Assembly (NCBI GenBank): GCA_910890315.1 | Contig: CAJVGD010000042.1 | Location: forward strand, 248,001 to 312,000 | Origin: Serendipita indica DSM 11827 | Lineage: Eukaryota; Basidiomycota; Agaricomycetes; Sebacinales; Serendipitaceae | Reading direction: 5' to 3' | DNA: 64,000 bases | Shown here: positions 1 to 10,785 of the stretch, piece by piece | Layout of the letters: each line of letters begins with the position of its first letter | Position numbering within the stretch: position 1 is the first letter of the stretch | Made by a program: the position numbers and the translations under genes | The notes under the pieces: model-generated | Database searches by the model: none | What the model was told of the DNA's origin: nothing | Seen by the model: the letters and a program-made list of their open reading frames with translations, nothing else

Positions 1-767
1 TGATATCTTTGGTGTGGTTCTGGATGGCTCTAACACCGTGTGCAGTATACATATTCAGTGCATCCTTGATATACCGTAAGATCATGTAGATTGCAGGCGA
101 GGCTCGTACCATAAACTGCCCATGCCGGTCCTCAAGTTTTTTATTGTACTTTTGGATATCCCCAGCATCAATCTTGATTGCACCGATTGCTGAAAGTCCT
201 CCGATGACTTTGCTACTGTGCTTTCCCCTCGAATCAACGATCTTGTCATGAAGATCTTCAAGGAGTCTGTCGTGATCAGTACAATGAAGACGATTCCCAT
301 ATAGTCACGTACTTGACGTAACGGATGAGTGGTTGGCTGAATGCCTCGTCAAAGGGCCCGTCGATGTCCTCTGGAGGATTGCGTTCAAACAAGGTGATTT
401 GCTCCTCGAGAGCCGACAGATAGTCTTTAATACGTTGGATGAGATCTAGCCAAGCTTCTTGATTACTCTTGATACCCTGGTATCATCAGTTGATTAGACC
501 AGTGATAAGCCAGTCTCGTTATTTTTGCTAGCTCACTTGAACGGTGTCGAGGATCGTTTTGGTCGCTCGACAAGCAGCTTTAAGAGGGCTTAGTATATCG
601 GATGCCTCTGCTATATTTGCCATAAAGTCGACGAACACGTTGGCCGCATCGGCCACTTTGTCTCCCCTCCTGGATGGGCCCTCTTGAGTGGAAGATGATG
701 AAGATCTTGGAAGATCGTCTTTTTTTGCGTGAGATTTCTTATTACTTTTGAATAACTTGAACCGCAT
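1..767 (-). CDS. NACHT-type NLR gene, 5' part only (runs off window)
   Basis: This is the 5' end of an NLR gene read toward the window edge. Four exons fit without a frame break: 537-767, 313-476, 110-266 and 1-64, with introns 477-536, 267-312 and 65-109, all GT-AG. The start ATG at 767 opens MRFKLFKSNKK, which matches the start of the complete NLR at 35665. The visible part is the helical N-terminal domain only (SDILSPLKAACRATK, then the NQEAWLDLIQRIKDYL segment); NACHT and WD40 would lie outside the window. The intron positions equal those of the complete copy, so this is a duplicate of the gene and not a processed copy. It may be intact, but only about 200 codons can be seen. It is divergent from the chitin-synthase fragment at 1232. 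Confidence 0.75.
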
Positions 768-1231
768 GATGGACTGGCGGATAAGCAAGATCCAAAGGAG
801 GCTGGAAGGCCATATTGGCCCTTGTCGGCCACACTGCCTTGCACAGTAGCGCTTATAACCCGGCGACCGTCGAGGCCAAGTCTGAGCGAGTTTTAGGTGT
901 TTACTTGCATCTTGGACTTGTTCTCTTCATCTACTTATCTCTTTGTTGACGACGCACTAACTAGCGTCGTTCTTTACACTCTGTTTGGCCGTCGATGAGT
1001 TATCCACAGGTATGTCAACATTTCCCGTGTAAATACCGAGCACTAGCGACGTCGGCCACGCTCACCGTCTCCGTTCATCTGCCGCCCATTAAATACGCAC
1101 CTTGTCCCCGACCGCGTCCATCTATTCTCCTTGGAGAGGAGAATATACGCGTATTCTACTCCTTAGACGACAATATTTCGTCGAGACAATCTCATTTTCG
1201 TATTCTGTGATTCCAAAAGCTATAGCCGCTG
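768..1231. promoter_or_regulatory. Divergent intergenic region between NLR 5' end and chitin-synthase fragment
   Basis: 464 bp separate two divergent starts. The same spacer (466 bp) lies in inverted orientation at 35199-35664 with high identity over its whole length. I infer a shared bidirectional promoter. No clear TATA box is visible, only the conserved spacing. Confidence 0.45.
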
Positions 1232-2290
1232 ATGGAAAACCCGTTCGACCATCCGCAGGATCAGTACCTGCCGCGTCAGAACCAATCTGGCTCACCATGG
1301 AATGCCAATAATCCGAGTAATACTGGTGCTCCTCCGCCTCCGCCAAGACCACCGAGCAACCGCGCTCCCAACAACCAGGGAGCGTATTCGCAGGGCAGCT
1401 ATACGCCTTATAGTGCTGGAGGCGCTGGATATGGATACAACTCGGGTATGTCTACGTCTGTTTGTCGGTCTCGACCAGCTGGCACCCAGCCCAATCTGCA
1501 ATGTCTACGGTGTTGGATCAACGCGAGCTGACGCGTATATTGGAATAGGCTATGACAACCCCTACGGAGGATACTACGACCAACCGCATACGACAATCCC
1601 AACAGGCTGTTCACATCCACGGGCCAAATCGTCTCGAACAAGCCCGTCGATCAGAATCCAAAGCCATTCATCGCACCAGGAGGTCAACACACGAGCCTAT
1701 AAAATGTCATACCCACCTTTTCATCGTCGACGCCTGACCACGGAGGGTACGATACTGCGCCTCCGCCATGTAGCGGCGCAAACGAGCTGGGTGTGCTAGG
1801 GAATAACAATGGACCACCATACTCGGCCGTTAATCCCGACTGATACAACTTTCTGCGCCTCTCCCAGGACAATCGATGTCTTCTACCCCGGCGCCTGCAG
1901 TCTCGCCTTCGACCTTCTACAAGCCTGACTGACGGGCGGATACGTATAGGTATGGTCGTACCTCGCAGCGTATACCGAGCCGTTACAAACCCAAGAAGCG
2001 ATATGAGCTCTTCCACGGAAACTTGGTCATTGACAACGGGTTCCCAGCAAACCTTTCGAAATATGTCCTCAACCGACTGAAGGGTTCAAGCTCATGTGTG
2101 TTGTATTCGAGAAGTCGCCCGTTTGTTCTCGTTGAAGGGAGTATAGCTTGCTGTACCATACGGCGACGGACGTAGGATTTCAACATCTTCAAGGCGGAAG
2201 GATGTACCATTCTTCCGGTTTTGGGCCACCTCATGCAAGATGGGTCACTTATGGCAAGCACAGATAGAAAGGGATGGAAACTTGGTTCAG
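1232..2290 (+). pseudogene. Chitin synthase N-terminal fragment, broken (copy 1)
   Basis: Exon 1 (1232-1445) starts MENPFDHPQDQY and is rich in Pro, Asn, Gly and Tyr. A GT-AG intron (1446-1548) leads to a YDNPYGGYYDQP segment. Around 1960-2060 the translation reads KKRYELFHGNLVIDNGFP, which matches the conserved start of the chitin synthase N-terminal domain (family consensus KKVELFHGNLVLDCPVP). A TATDV-type segment further on matches the next conserved block (YTAATCDPNDF). The catalytic GT2 domain is absent. The frame is broken in several places, including a TGA after AVNPD near 1840 that the inverted copy at 34.6 kb also has. It is therefore a nonfunctional fragment, broken before the duplication. 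Confidence 0.65.
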
Positions 2291-2299
2291 GACTCGACG

Positions 2300-2900
2300 A
2301 GAGTACAGAGTTGATCCTAGACTCGCTTATGTCGCCGTCAATACCGCTACACTATGACATGTTATCTCATGCTGGTAAGTGAAAAATGGCCGGAAGCCTG
2401 AGGTGGAGCTACAAATGGTGCCTGCTACGAGAGTCAGGCCAGCAGCGGCATGGAGTATAGCAAACAAGGCACGCACCGAAGATCATTATGACGTACGCAG
2501 CCGAGAATCATATCTTCCGAGGAGGATATTTCGGTGAGTAATCAACTGGATATTGGCGAAAAGGTCACGGCCAGCATTTTGCCAGATGGCTCCCGACGAC
2601 CATTTGTTCCAGATCTTGGTTAGCATTCTCGACTTTTCCTCTTGATCCGAACGGGGAAGCAGGGGATCCCCGCTCGTGACACTCTTTCTGATAGAACGGG
2701 ATTAGATTCGATGAACGTTGTATTACTATGGCTTGCTAGAAACTGAATACGCTTGGAGAGCCTTGAGTGTGATGATCTGTCTGAAAGTGTCGTCAAAGGC
2801 GAGGAATTGGAGTCGGCACGAGAGGTAGCTCAGCTGAGAGGGCTGGCTTTTCATGACGAGCAGTTCAATAGATTCTAGGGCTCGACGCTCTACAATTAGT
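2300..2900 (+). other. Non-coding tail of the duplicated module
   Basis: Downstream of the recognisable chitin-synthase block the two arms remain similar to about 2875, but no frame stays open and no family is recognised. After 2880 the similarity to the right arm ends. Confidence 0.4.
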
Positions 2901-3110
2901 TGACTAACCAAAAGCAAAGGTTGACCCGTTGGGCAAATGTCCAGACCAGTAGTGGTGCTCACAAGTTATGATGGTCAGACATATGTTAAATTTGGGGATA
3001 TTATATGATAATATGATAATCGTCAATCCGGGTTTATCATGAAAACAGGTGGCACAGGTACAGTTTTGGTTGGATAAAGTCCTGAGTATTTTGTCATAGA
3101 AATAAACATT

Positions 3111-4390
3111 TTGGTTTTGATTCTCGTGTCCCAGGTGACTCACTACTGCATTTGCCACCTAGACCGTCGCGACTTGATCCCGACTCTACTTCCTTCAAAG
3201 ACACCCCAATCTCCCAGTGCGCCCATGTTCCTCGAGAATCTGCCTACGACATTATCTACGAGCTTTATTGCTATGTTGGGCGCTCGAGGATGCAAACTCT
3301 CAGCCTCGTTAGTAAAAGACTCGGCAAATCATATACCACTTCTCTTTCAAAGGTCCTGTTCAAACTTCGACCCGATTTTCCACACAGACCTCCGTTTCAA
3401 AGTGCGTTGCGAAATCCACGAGAACCGTTTAATCTGTCATGCTATTAGGTGTGCCTAGTCGGGTTCCTCCGATGCCTTTCTAACTTGATTACCCACTCAA
3501 GACGCATTCGAACCGTCGTGTATGTGGAAGGCGGTCTGGACTTGCCGCAATATTTCTGGAAGACAGTCAGTGCATGTCCAAACCTCGAGTCCCTCGACTT
3601 GGAAGACGTTTATAATGGACCAAGCTCTCTCAAAACATTTCTATCTACTCACAACGATGCCAAGTTGAACAGTCTCCGCTGCCTTTGGATCCCTGACCCG
3701 ACTGGATTGGAATTGTCCTATGCTGTCCAGACCTCGTCGAGCTCAAAGTCAAAAGATTACGCAATAAGGATCAATATCATGACTGCTCCTCATTGTTTCA
3801 AGCTTTGGCACAACTACCGAACCTTCGTATCTTCTACTGGTGGGCGCCATTGTCTGCTACAGCAGTCGGAGGTGCGGATGAACTCTCACATTGACGGCGC
3901 CTCACTTTGGTTGTAGATATAAGCAGCTATTCCCCTCTTAGAAGAGTTAGGCATCGTCGGACCGTTCACCCAAGACACGTTTTCGGCAAGTATTCAAGTT
4001 TAAAGTAAATTCTCTAAAGATCCTTTACAGGATGCAATACCTTGCCTTAAAGCTTTCAAAATTTGACCTATCTTGCAATACCTCACCCTGTGGACTGGAA
4101 CATGGAAGATTGGTTGCCAGACTCAGTGACGATGATGCGTACCCATTCTGGCTGCATGCCTCCATACAGAGATTAATCTGGCAAGTACTCTCTCATAGAG
4201 AATGAGCTTCTTGTTCCCGATGGACCGCCTCTGCGCGAGCTCAGAATCACAACCAATGCTGGGTACGAACAATATCTTCCAGGAAATGACGGTCACCTCG
4301 TCAAAGTATTGAGAGCCACTCTCGCCGGCATAGCACATGTCACTATGTACGCACAAGTAACCTCGAAATTTGGCGAAAGAGGAGAATGCA
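3111..4390 (+). pseudogene. F-box/leucine-rich-repeat-type protein, decayed
   Basis: The stretch from about 3205 reads SAYDIIYELYCYVGRSRMQTL SLVSKRLGKS-like sequence, the usual F-box opening of basidiomycete F-box/LRR proteins (IIYEILSYV..LQTLSLVSKRL). From 3449 the frame continues as LRR-like sequence (CPNLESLDLEDV, LNSLRCLWIPDP) to a stop at 3916, and after that stop SPLLEELGIVGPF is still readable. A TAG at 3446 separates the two halves. No intron arrangement joins everything cleanly and no good ATG precedes the F-box. F-box proteins act as substrate adaptors of SCF ubiquitin ligases; this copy is probably dead. Confidence 0.5.
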
Positions 4391-4541
4391 AGAAAATTAT
4401 ATATATCTCAAACTAATGAATGAAAATGAGCAGAAACAACACGTGTGGAACGAAAAGATGATGAGGGGGTATCTGCGCAAATAATACAGAGTCGAGCAAA
4501 CAGATACTAGCACATAAAAAACTTCGAATATCTAGGATCGA

Positions 4542-6548
4542 TTATAGCAAATTCGTGCCCTTGAGCGAGTCACGGAGGAGGATATCACGGACTAGCTCAA
4601 TCAGCATCCTTCTCAAACGACTTAAAATGCACGTACCGTTCGTGATGATTTTCTTCGTCGCTTGAGTATCGACGACAGACGTCATGTGGATGTACAAGTC
4701 GCGCTCTTGGTTTGGCGTGTTCGCTTGATGCATAGCGGCAAACTTGTTGCGGAGAGTCTACACTCATGTTAGCAGGCATCCAAGAAGATAAGCTTGGGCG
4801 TACATTTAGAAACACTCTCAAAGTCATTTGGTCGGTCGCCGTAGCTCGTCATGTACGTCGCCAACCTTGTCCCCGCCTCCAGCTTTTGTTGGAGTAGATC
4901 ACATTGTTGAGAACAGCACGAGATTGACATTTTCAGCAACTATACACACTATCAGCACGTGTGCCTGTCTGGACCACAGTACGCACCTTGTTGCTCACGA
5001 TACTCTTCCACAGCAACAAACTGTCCTCCATGCGATTGACACTTGGGTCCTCTGTGAGAACCTGGTCAAACGCCGAAATGGGCGCCAAGAAGATGAGCGC
5101 TTGGACGTCGTCGAAGAAGGGGCCCAGACGTGTCGCTGATTACGCGCTCCGCCCATCGTAGATAACCCACTCGACTTCGGCATGCGGGTTAATCTTGCTC
5201 CCAAACGAACCACCGCCACTCATCGGACCATCCAAATGAAATCGATGTTCCATTACGCCCAGCGTCTTGAGCCGCGCCTTGAGGACGTCGTCAATGGTGG
5301 GAACATACGAACTCGACACGATCCTTCGCATATCGTTGAGATAGAATCCGGGGCTCTCCTCCAGACGGATCCGTCGTGCGCGCAATACATTGCGGACGCG
5401 TGGATCTTGCCAGAAGAGCTTCCATGTCAGGAGACATTGTCTCAGGACGTGAATCGGTCGTCAGGTCCATGGTCCAGTTGACAGTGCCACCGGCGTGGCC
5501 GTTGCTCGAGTGTATCCCGCCTTCGTCCGAGTTTGCCCAATGCGCGCTTCCATCCACCAGCATTGCGCCCATTTTGCACCCATACTTCTTTGCTTCTCCC
5601 GCCGACGTGATTCTGACCCGTGGGATAGATGGGCGAGGCCTGCTCACTAAATGGGTCGCCTCGCCGGATTCTTCATCTGGGTCGAGAGAAGATTGATAAG
5701 GCGATCTTCAAGCACGAGTGGTGAGCGTGCTACGAAGGAAGAAAAGGCGTGCATCTCTGCGTCGAGATGTTGAGATTGATGGATGGCCGCCGCCCGTCAA
5801 GGGCTGGTGAGAAAAGACAGACGCGCGGTCGTCATAATCATAGTCGAGTTCTGCGAGTGATGACTTCGAGATCCGCCGGACGGAGCGGACGAGTTTAGAT
5901 AAATAATTGGCCGCCACGCAGGCGCCTCTGTGGTAAAGGACGACGGTGCGTAGAGAAGTTGGAATTGCTTGAGCGTGGTACTGTTGAAATGTCAGTAATT
6001 GATTGTTTGACATAGGGGACGTGGTAAGACCGCTCGGGCCCTTTCATGGTGGGAAATGCGGAGATATAAAGGTGATATCCTTTATGATGATGATGACGGA
6101 GAGGTCACCGTCGTCGAGATAATGAAGATATTTGATGAAACAGGGGACCATTGAGGATCCGCGACTGGACGAAGTTGCGAAGGGCCGCTAGCGGCTCAAC
6201 GCTTCTCCATCAGCAACAGGCGGGCAGGGTGCCACAAAGGATGCCATTCATGGAATATACGCACGATTTACCGCTTTCAGATTGACCTATTGTCAGTTAG
6301 AAACCAAGACGGGCAGAGACAGGCAGACAATGGCTTACCCAAGAGGAGGATTCGAACTTCCTTTTCTTCTTGCTGAGCTCTGCCTTTTCCTTCAGGCTGC
6401 TCGTCAATGGCGTCGCTAATCTTTTTGGCCTGGGCCTCTTGGTGGGACGAGCCTCGCGCTCCTGGGGAGTCTCTACACCGTTGGGCTGCAGCCACTTGCT
6501 GAGCGGATCCGACTCTGCTCTTGGACGATTATTGGCGGGTTTGGGCAT
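4542..6548 (-). pseudogene. Large heterotrimeric G-protein alpha subunit, frame broken
   Basis: G-alpha proteins bind GTP and relay signals from seven-helix receptors at the plasma membrane. Start MPKPANNRPRAESDP at 6548. The P-loop GQSESGKS is split: G at the end of exon 1 (to 6339), the rest in a 22-nt exon (6265-6286), then STTLKQFQLLYAPSSF from 5980. Further blocks are RIRLEESPGFYLNDM, DVLKARLKTLGVMEHRF (switch I side), GGARNQRHVW (switch II), FFDDVQALIFLAPISAFDQVL, a degraded NKCD box, and the C-terminus VRDILLRDSLKGTNLL with stop at 4542. The long insert between the P-loop and switch I is the basidiomycete large-G-alpha style. At least five single-base shifts (near 5925, 5795, 5152, 5115 and 4930-4900) break the frame although the protein match continues. 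It is either a young pseudogene or a gene hit by sequence errors. Confidence 0.75.
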
Positions 6549-6871
6549 TGAGGGCCGTGGTGGGAGGGTTCAAGAAGTCTGTGAATGGGAAGCACAACAA
6601 AAGCGGAACCGCGCAAGTTTTATAACCGACGAGATAGAAAGGGATATGAGGCAACAATCACGGAAAATGCATTTCGGAGCAACAGTCGCTGCAATTCTCT
6701 GTTGCGGAACCCTCGGTTGAGTCTAACCTGCAGACGGTTCCCACTGCACTGCACGGGTCCAGAATTCCCGACTGCAAGGGTCAGGATTATTTCTATTTTA
6801 CTGGCACTGAGAGGCAACATAGAACTCATGGTCGTCGTGAAGGAGTCCAAACTCAAAACTTGACGCTGATC
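6549..6871. promoter_or_regulatory. Divergent spacer between G-alpha and SH3-repeat gene
   Basis: 323 bp between two divergent starts. No feature is recognised beyond the inferred shared promoter. Confidence 0.3.
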
Positions 6872-7775
6872 ATGTCAGGCGTCCTTAACCCTCCGTACAG
6901 AAGCCTGCCAGAATTGCGGAAATGAAACTTTACAAAGTGATACCGTTTCAGATATGATCCCTTCTGGCCGAATGCAGCCGCTGCTCAATGCTCCCGTGCT
7001 CTACACGAGTTATGTCGCCGTTTCAGCCCCATCAACGACCCACCGCCACTCTATGCGCCAGACCAGAGCGAGGAAACCAAGAAACTTCCGATGCTGACGC
7101 TGCAAAAGGGGGATATCGTCAGGATTGTTCAGCGCTATTCCGGCGAGTATTGGTTGGGCGCGACAACAGAAGGCCAAGAAGGGTATTTCAAACTAGACGA
7201 ACGACTGGTGAGTGAAAAACGTTGTGTCATTAACTAGACCTGACTTGTAAGATGCCTGTACTCGGACCCAAAGTGCGCGCCTTGTGGCGCCATGAGCCAC
7301 GAGCAGACGACGAAATCGCCTTTGAGGCTGGTCAAGTCATGGGTGTTGTGTACCAGCCGTCCTGCTGGTGGATATGGGGAAGCTACACTGAGAATGATAC
7401 ACACCACGTCGGCATGATTCCCTTCAACTTTGTGGTAAGTTTGGGTGCTTTGTCGTATTTCTCTGACCATTCCAGGAATCCCTCCCGCCTGAAGGGCAAA
7501 ACGACAACCCAGTACCTTCGAGCGAGATTGTCGAGAGGGCCCAACCTGCCTGGGTTGCCACGCCTGGGCTGCAGGTGCGCGTACTATGGGATTACACTGC
7601 TCGTACGCCACAAGAGGTTTCCCTCGAGGCAGATCAGATTGTTGAAGTGACTTCGAAATGGCAAGACAAGTGGTACTATACAACCATTGGCGACAAGACG
7701 GGGTCATTTCCAATGGACTATGTCACCACAGTGGGTGCCAACAGCTCCTTTGGTTTCTTTGGGCTTACTCTGTAG
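6872..7775 (+). CDS. Triple SH3-domain protein
   Basis: Exons 6872-6894, 6952-7207, 7252-7434 and 7476-7775 join in frame to 253 residues; introns are 41-57 bp GT-AG. Exon 1 is only 23 nt (MSGVLNPP). Three SH3 domains follow: one around residues 40-90 (MLTLQKGDIVRIV, GEYWLGATTEGQEGYF), one around 98-155 (VRALWRHEPRADDEIAFEAGQ, WWIWGSY), one around 190-240 (VRVLWDYTARTPQEVSLEADQ, WYYTTIGDKTGSFPMDYV). SH3 domains bind proline-rich ligands, usually in actin or signalling assemblies. A fourth SH3-like stretch is readable downstream to about 7984 but out of frame. No catalytic domain is seen. The domain calls are firm; the cellular role is unknown. Confidence 0.7.
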
Positions 7776-7984
7776 GACCTAACCCGACGCGGGCGCAAGC
7801 TCACGCTCCCACCCTACGATGGTTACTATGTTCGGGTCCTCTGGAGCAATCCCTCTGTCGACGGTGAGCTCCGACTATGAAAATGAAATCGTCGAGTTCT
7901 CCAGATGAGCACGGACGGGTGGTGGGTGGTAGGAACCCCAGTGAATAAAAAGGTCTATTTCGCGAATATACACGGCCAGTCCTG
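7776..7984 (+). pseudogene. Fourth SH3-like segment, out of frame
   Basis: After the stop of the SH3 gene, YDGYYVRVLWSNPSVD, DYENEIVEFS and STDGWWVVGTPVNKKVYF can be read in succession in shifting frames. Together they make one more SH3 fold. An alternative splice from 7727 to the AG at 7775 would lead into DLTRRGRKLTLPPYDGYYV in frame, so the gene may be longer than annotated, but the second half is still broken. Confidence 0.4.
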
Positions 7985-8049
7985 AACGCACGACACCGAT
8001 TAAATACGATTATACACAAACGAGTCTCTGGAATGCACGAAACGGATGA

Positions 8050-8975
8050 CTAGAGGGTATCAAAATCTGCTAGCCTCTTTAGTTCGGCCTATTCGAACGA
8101 CGTTTCGGCCGTGGTCGGTATAGATGAGCCGTTTGCATGCCGTCCAATCCTCACGGCCAATCTCAATACCAGTGGGACACGGGAATCGCGCGTCAAAGCA
8201 AAGTGTTTTCAACTCGGATCCCGCGTAATCCGTCCGTTACGAGGCTCCAGTCGCAGGTGCTTCCGACGGGCTGGATATCGAGATGCTGCAGCTTTGGTAG
8301 CTCCCAGAGTGCGAGAGCTGCCGCCCGTTTCCCATCAGAAAGACGCGATTGGCCGACGACGACGTAGGATAACCGCGTGAGGTTGGGGGAGAAGAGAATG
8401 TCCGAGTTGTATCCGAGGCGGGGACCTCGACGAAGAGAGTTTGGAGGTGGGGAAGAGGTAGCAGTGTAGCAAAGAAGCCGTTGGGTGCGGACATGCCGCC
8501 CGTCGGAGAAGAACGGAGGAAGCGTGGCGAAGGTCGAGGTGGAGACGTGGAAAGCTCGCGCCATAGGTGACGAGGAGGTCGTCTATACTGACTGTCGTCG
8601 TACGTATCGTCAATATACGTGCCTGGTGCTCTATCCCAAGTAAATATGCAGGTTTAAAGGGCGCCGTGCAGGCTAGGTCGATGCGAGTGGCTAAAGGAGA
8701 CAAGCGGAAAGTCCCATGACCGGCTGTCGGCCTCTTTCCATCCACCCGTTGTACGATCCACAAAGGTTTCCAGGCTTTACAGACGAGCATGAGCGTGATA
8801 CGACCCCGTTCGTACGTCAACGCTGCGTCAGCGGCATCCTCGTGCCGGAAACGCCTCGAGAGTGACTTTTGGTCAACGTCTCCGACATGCTCGAGGTCGA
8901 GAAGAAAGAGTTCGTAGACGACATCGAGCAAAATATGCTCCCAGAGCTCGACAGGAACACGCTGAGAGGTGTCGA
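8050..8975 (-). pseudogene. F-box-type protein, frame broken
   Basis: From about 8960 the minus strand reads VPVELWEHILLDVVYELF, the classic F-box start, followed by LTYERGRITLMLVCKAWKPLW. The middle (LPHLQTLFVEV, NLTRLSYVVVGQS, LPKLQHLDIQPVG) is LRR-like, and the end reads LKTLCFDARFPCPTG and IGREDWTACKRLIYTDHG. These pieces lie in three frames, so at least two shifts interrupt the gene, and no ATG precedes the F-box in frame. It was probably an SCF adaptor. Confidence 0.55.
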
Positions 8976-9382
8976 CATGGCGGGGATCAAGTTGTAAGGT
9001 TCTCAGGTAAACCTGTTTATTGTGGTCTGGACAGTGGGTCTTTCGGACAAACGGAATTCCACCTGAAAAAAGTGTAGGCCGTAGAAGCCGCGAGAGTCTG
9101 GATCAGGGAGCTTTGCAAGACCGTTTCCATGCGTTTGAGGTAGCAAAAGCGATGCACGACTCCTCAGTACAGTCGCCCAGGAAATCTCTGAGTGAAATTG
9201 GGCCCTTGGCTCTTGGCCACTGGCTGGTAATCGCCTGGCCTCCAAGCGCCGAAGCAAAAAATTTTATAAAGTTCAAAAGACGAGTCATGACGTACTCTAT
9301 TGTTTCAGAATGTAAAATAACCGACTCGCTTAGCAGGAGTCCTCGGCAAAAAGCATACGACCCAGGGTCAAAAAGGCAACTA

Positions 9383-9462
9383 GCCCGATGCGGGGGTCGA
9401 ACCCGCAACCTTGAGATTTCCTTTTTAAGAGTCTCACGCTCTACCGATTGAGCTAACCGGGC
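9383..9462 (-). tRNA. tRNA-Lys (CTT) with 8-nt intron
   Basis: On the minus strand the acceptor arms GCCCGGT and ATCGGGC pair, the D arm is TAGCTCAATCGGTAGAGC, and the T arm is GCGGGTTCGACCCCCGC. The anticodon stem TGAGA/TCTCA encloses CTCTTAA plus 8 extra bases, giving anticodon CTT and a short intron after position 37. Confidence 0.85.
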
Positions 9463-9735
9463 ACTCGGATGTCTGGTCTGTCGAGTAAGCACCTATAACT
9501 CACTTATTTTGACCTCTATGCTACCGACGCACTTGACTATAACAAACAATACTAAATCTAATGCTACCGACGCACTTGACTATGACAAACAATACTAAAT
9601 CTAATACTCATCTCCGCCTCTCTCCCTTGCGTTCTTCCGCCCACCACCTGGTCTACAGTACTCTTTCTCTTATCCTTGGTGACGAGACACCCCTTTATTG
9701 ATTATCTATGATAAGCATCCATTACATCACTCTAC
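9435..9735. repeat. Left arm of a tRNA-linked inverted repeat
   Basis: The reverse complement of this stretch aligns with 14500-14747. It begins in the D arm of the tRNA-Lys and extends through its 5' flank. This arm has an extra 43-bp tandem copy (9518-9560 and 9561-9603) that the right arm lacks. Confidence 0.85.
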
Positions 9736-10740
9736 AGCGCCATAAGGCAAACTACTGGCCCTTGCGAAAGACTAATGCCAACAAGGAGAGCGCGACTAAA
9801 CCATCGGACTTAACCAAAGGAGGAATTAGATCAATGCCAGTCTCTAGGATTCGAGGCTGTCCAAGGGCATAAAAGAGTCGGTACCATCCACGTCTGCGCT
9901 ACCCATTAATGGGGAATTGTTGATAGTTCTGCGTATCTATATCGTCCCCCTCGTTCACGTTTTGGATACGAATTAGTACTCTTCCAAGCTGTATTTCGGT
10001 CATTACTTCTATGGAACCAACTTTTACCGTTCAGACCGGATTGAGCCCAAATCTATATAGTTTTAGGCGCCTTTCATTGTAAACCCTGCCACGACCTTTA
10101 CCGCACTGCGTCCCTTGTTTAATCTGGCTAAGAATAATGACAATATGTGGAGGAGGGTCATTGAGGCAGTTATTTCTCTCCTCGCCGTTTATCTCTTGCG
10201 CCCAACAACCTCCACCGACACATTTGGCCTCCTTGTTACGAATCGCGCGGGGGTTCGTCTAACGGGTGGAAGGCCCGGGTGGGAATGTACAACTCACGTA
10301 GCGAATATAGTATTAAGCGAGAGTTTGCGAGACGGTTAGGACGGAACGAGAGCAGATTCAGAACTAGGGCAATATACACGCAAAAATCGGTCCTTATATA
10401 CTGTTTCGAGACCCCCATCGAGTCATTTGCAATATCTACGGATATAAAACGGATATGAGAGTCAGCGAGCAGAGGGCATAGGGGATGGGAGACGATTGGC
10501 TGGTGCGGAGTAGCGGACGGATGACGAGGTGTCGACGTCGAATCCCCGTCGACTCTAACCTTGCCCATAATTAACATTCTATTTACTTCGGTTCCGTACG
10601 GTAGCGAGAGGTCGTCGGCCATATGCGACACCATATGGTCCGCTACCGTCGAGTGGGCCAGCCTATGGTGGCGCGTCAGCTTCTCGACGTGGCGCATGTG
10701 AGTTACTATGTCAATTCTTACTCTTTAGGCATAGATTTCA
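9736..10740. other. Gene-poor stretch
   Basis: Only short overlapping frames occur, none with recognisable protein signature. A minus-strand frame of 153 codons at 10236-10697 lacks family resemblance and I do not support it as a gene. Confidence 0.4.
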
Positions 10741-10785
10741 CCGCGTTCCGTAGCACTCCTCGAGTCCAAGACCCTTTGCGAGTCG

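Larger units (their letters stand above)
1..2875. repeat. Left arm of large inverted repeat
   Basis: The reverse complement of this stretch aligns with 33560-36410. Landmarks match at both ends: the WDxGQFM|gtacgagcc exon end near 110 against 36321, and the gctgagagggctggctttt stretch near 2836 against 33590. The arm continues to the window edge, so its true length is unknown. Both arms carry the same pair of divergent genes with the same intron positions. Confidence 0.9.

Noticed and set aside
10236-10697. 153-codon minus-strand frame
   Set aside because: No family resemblance and no upstream exon; kept only as intergenic note.
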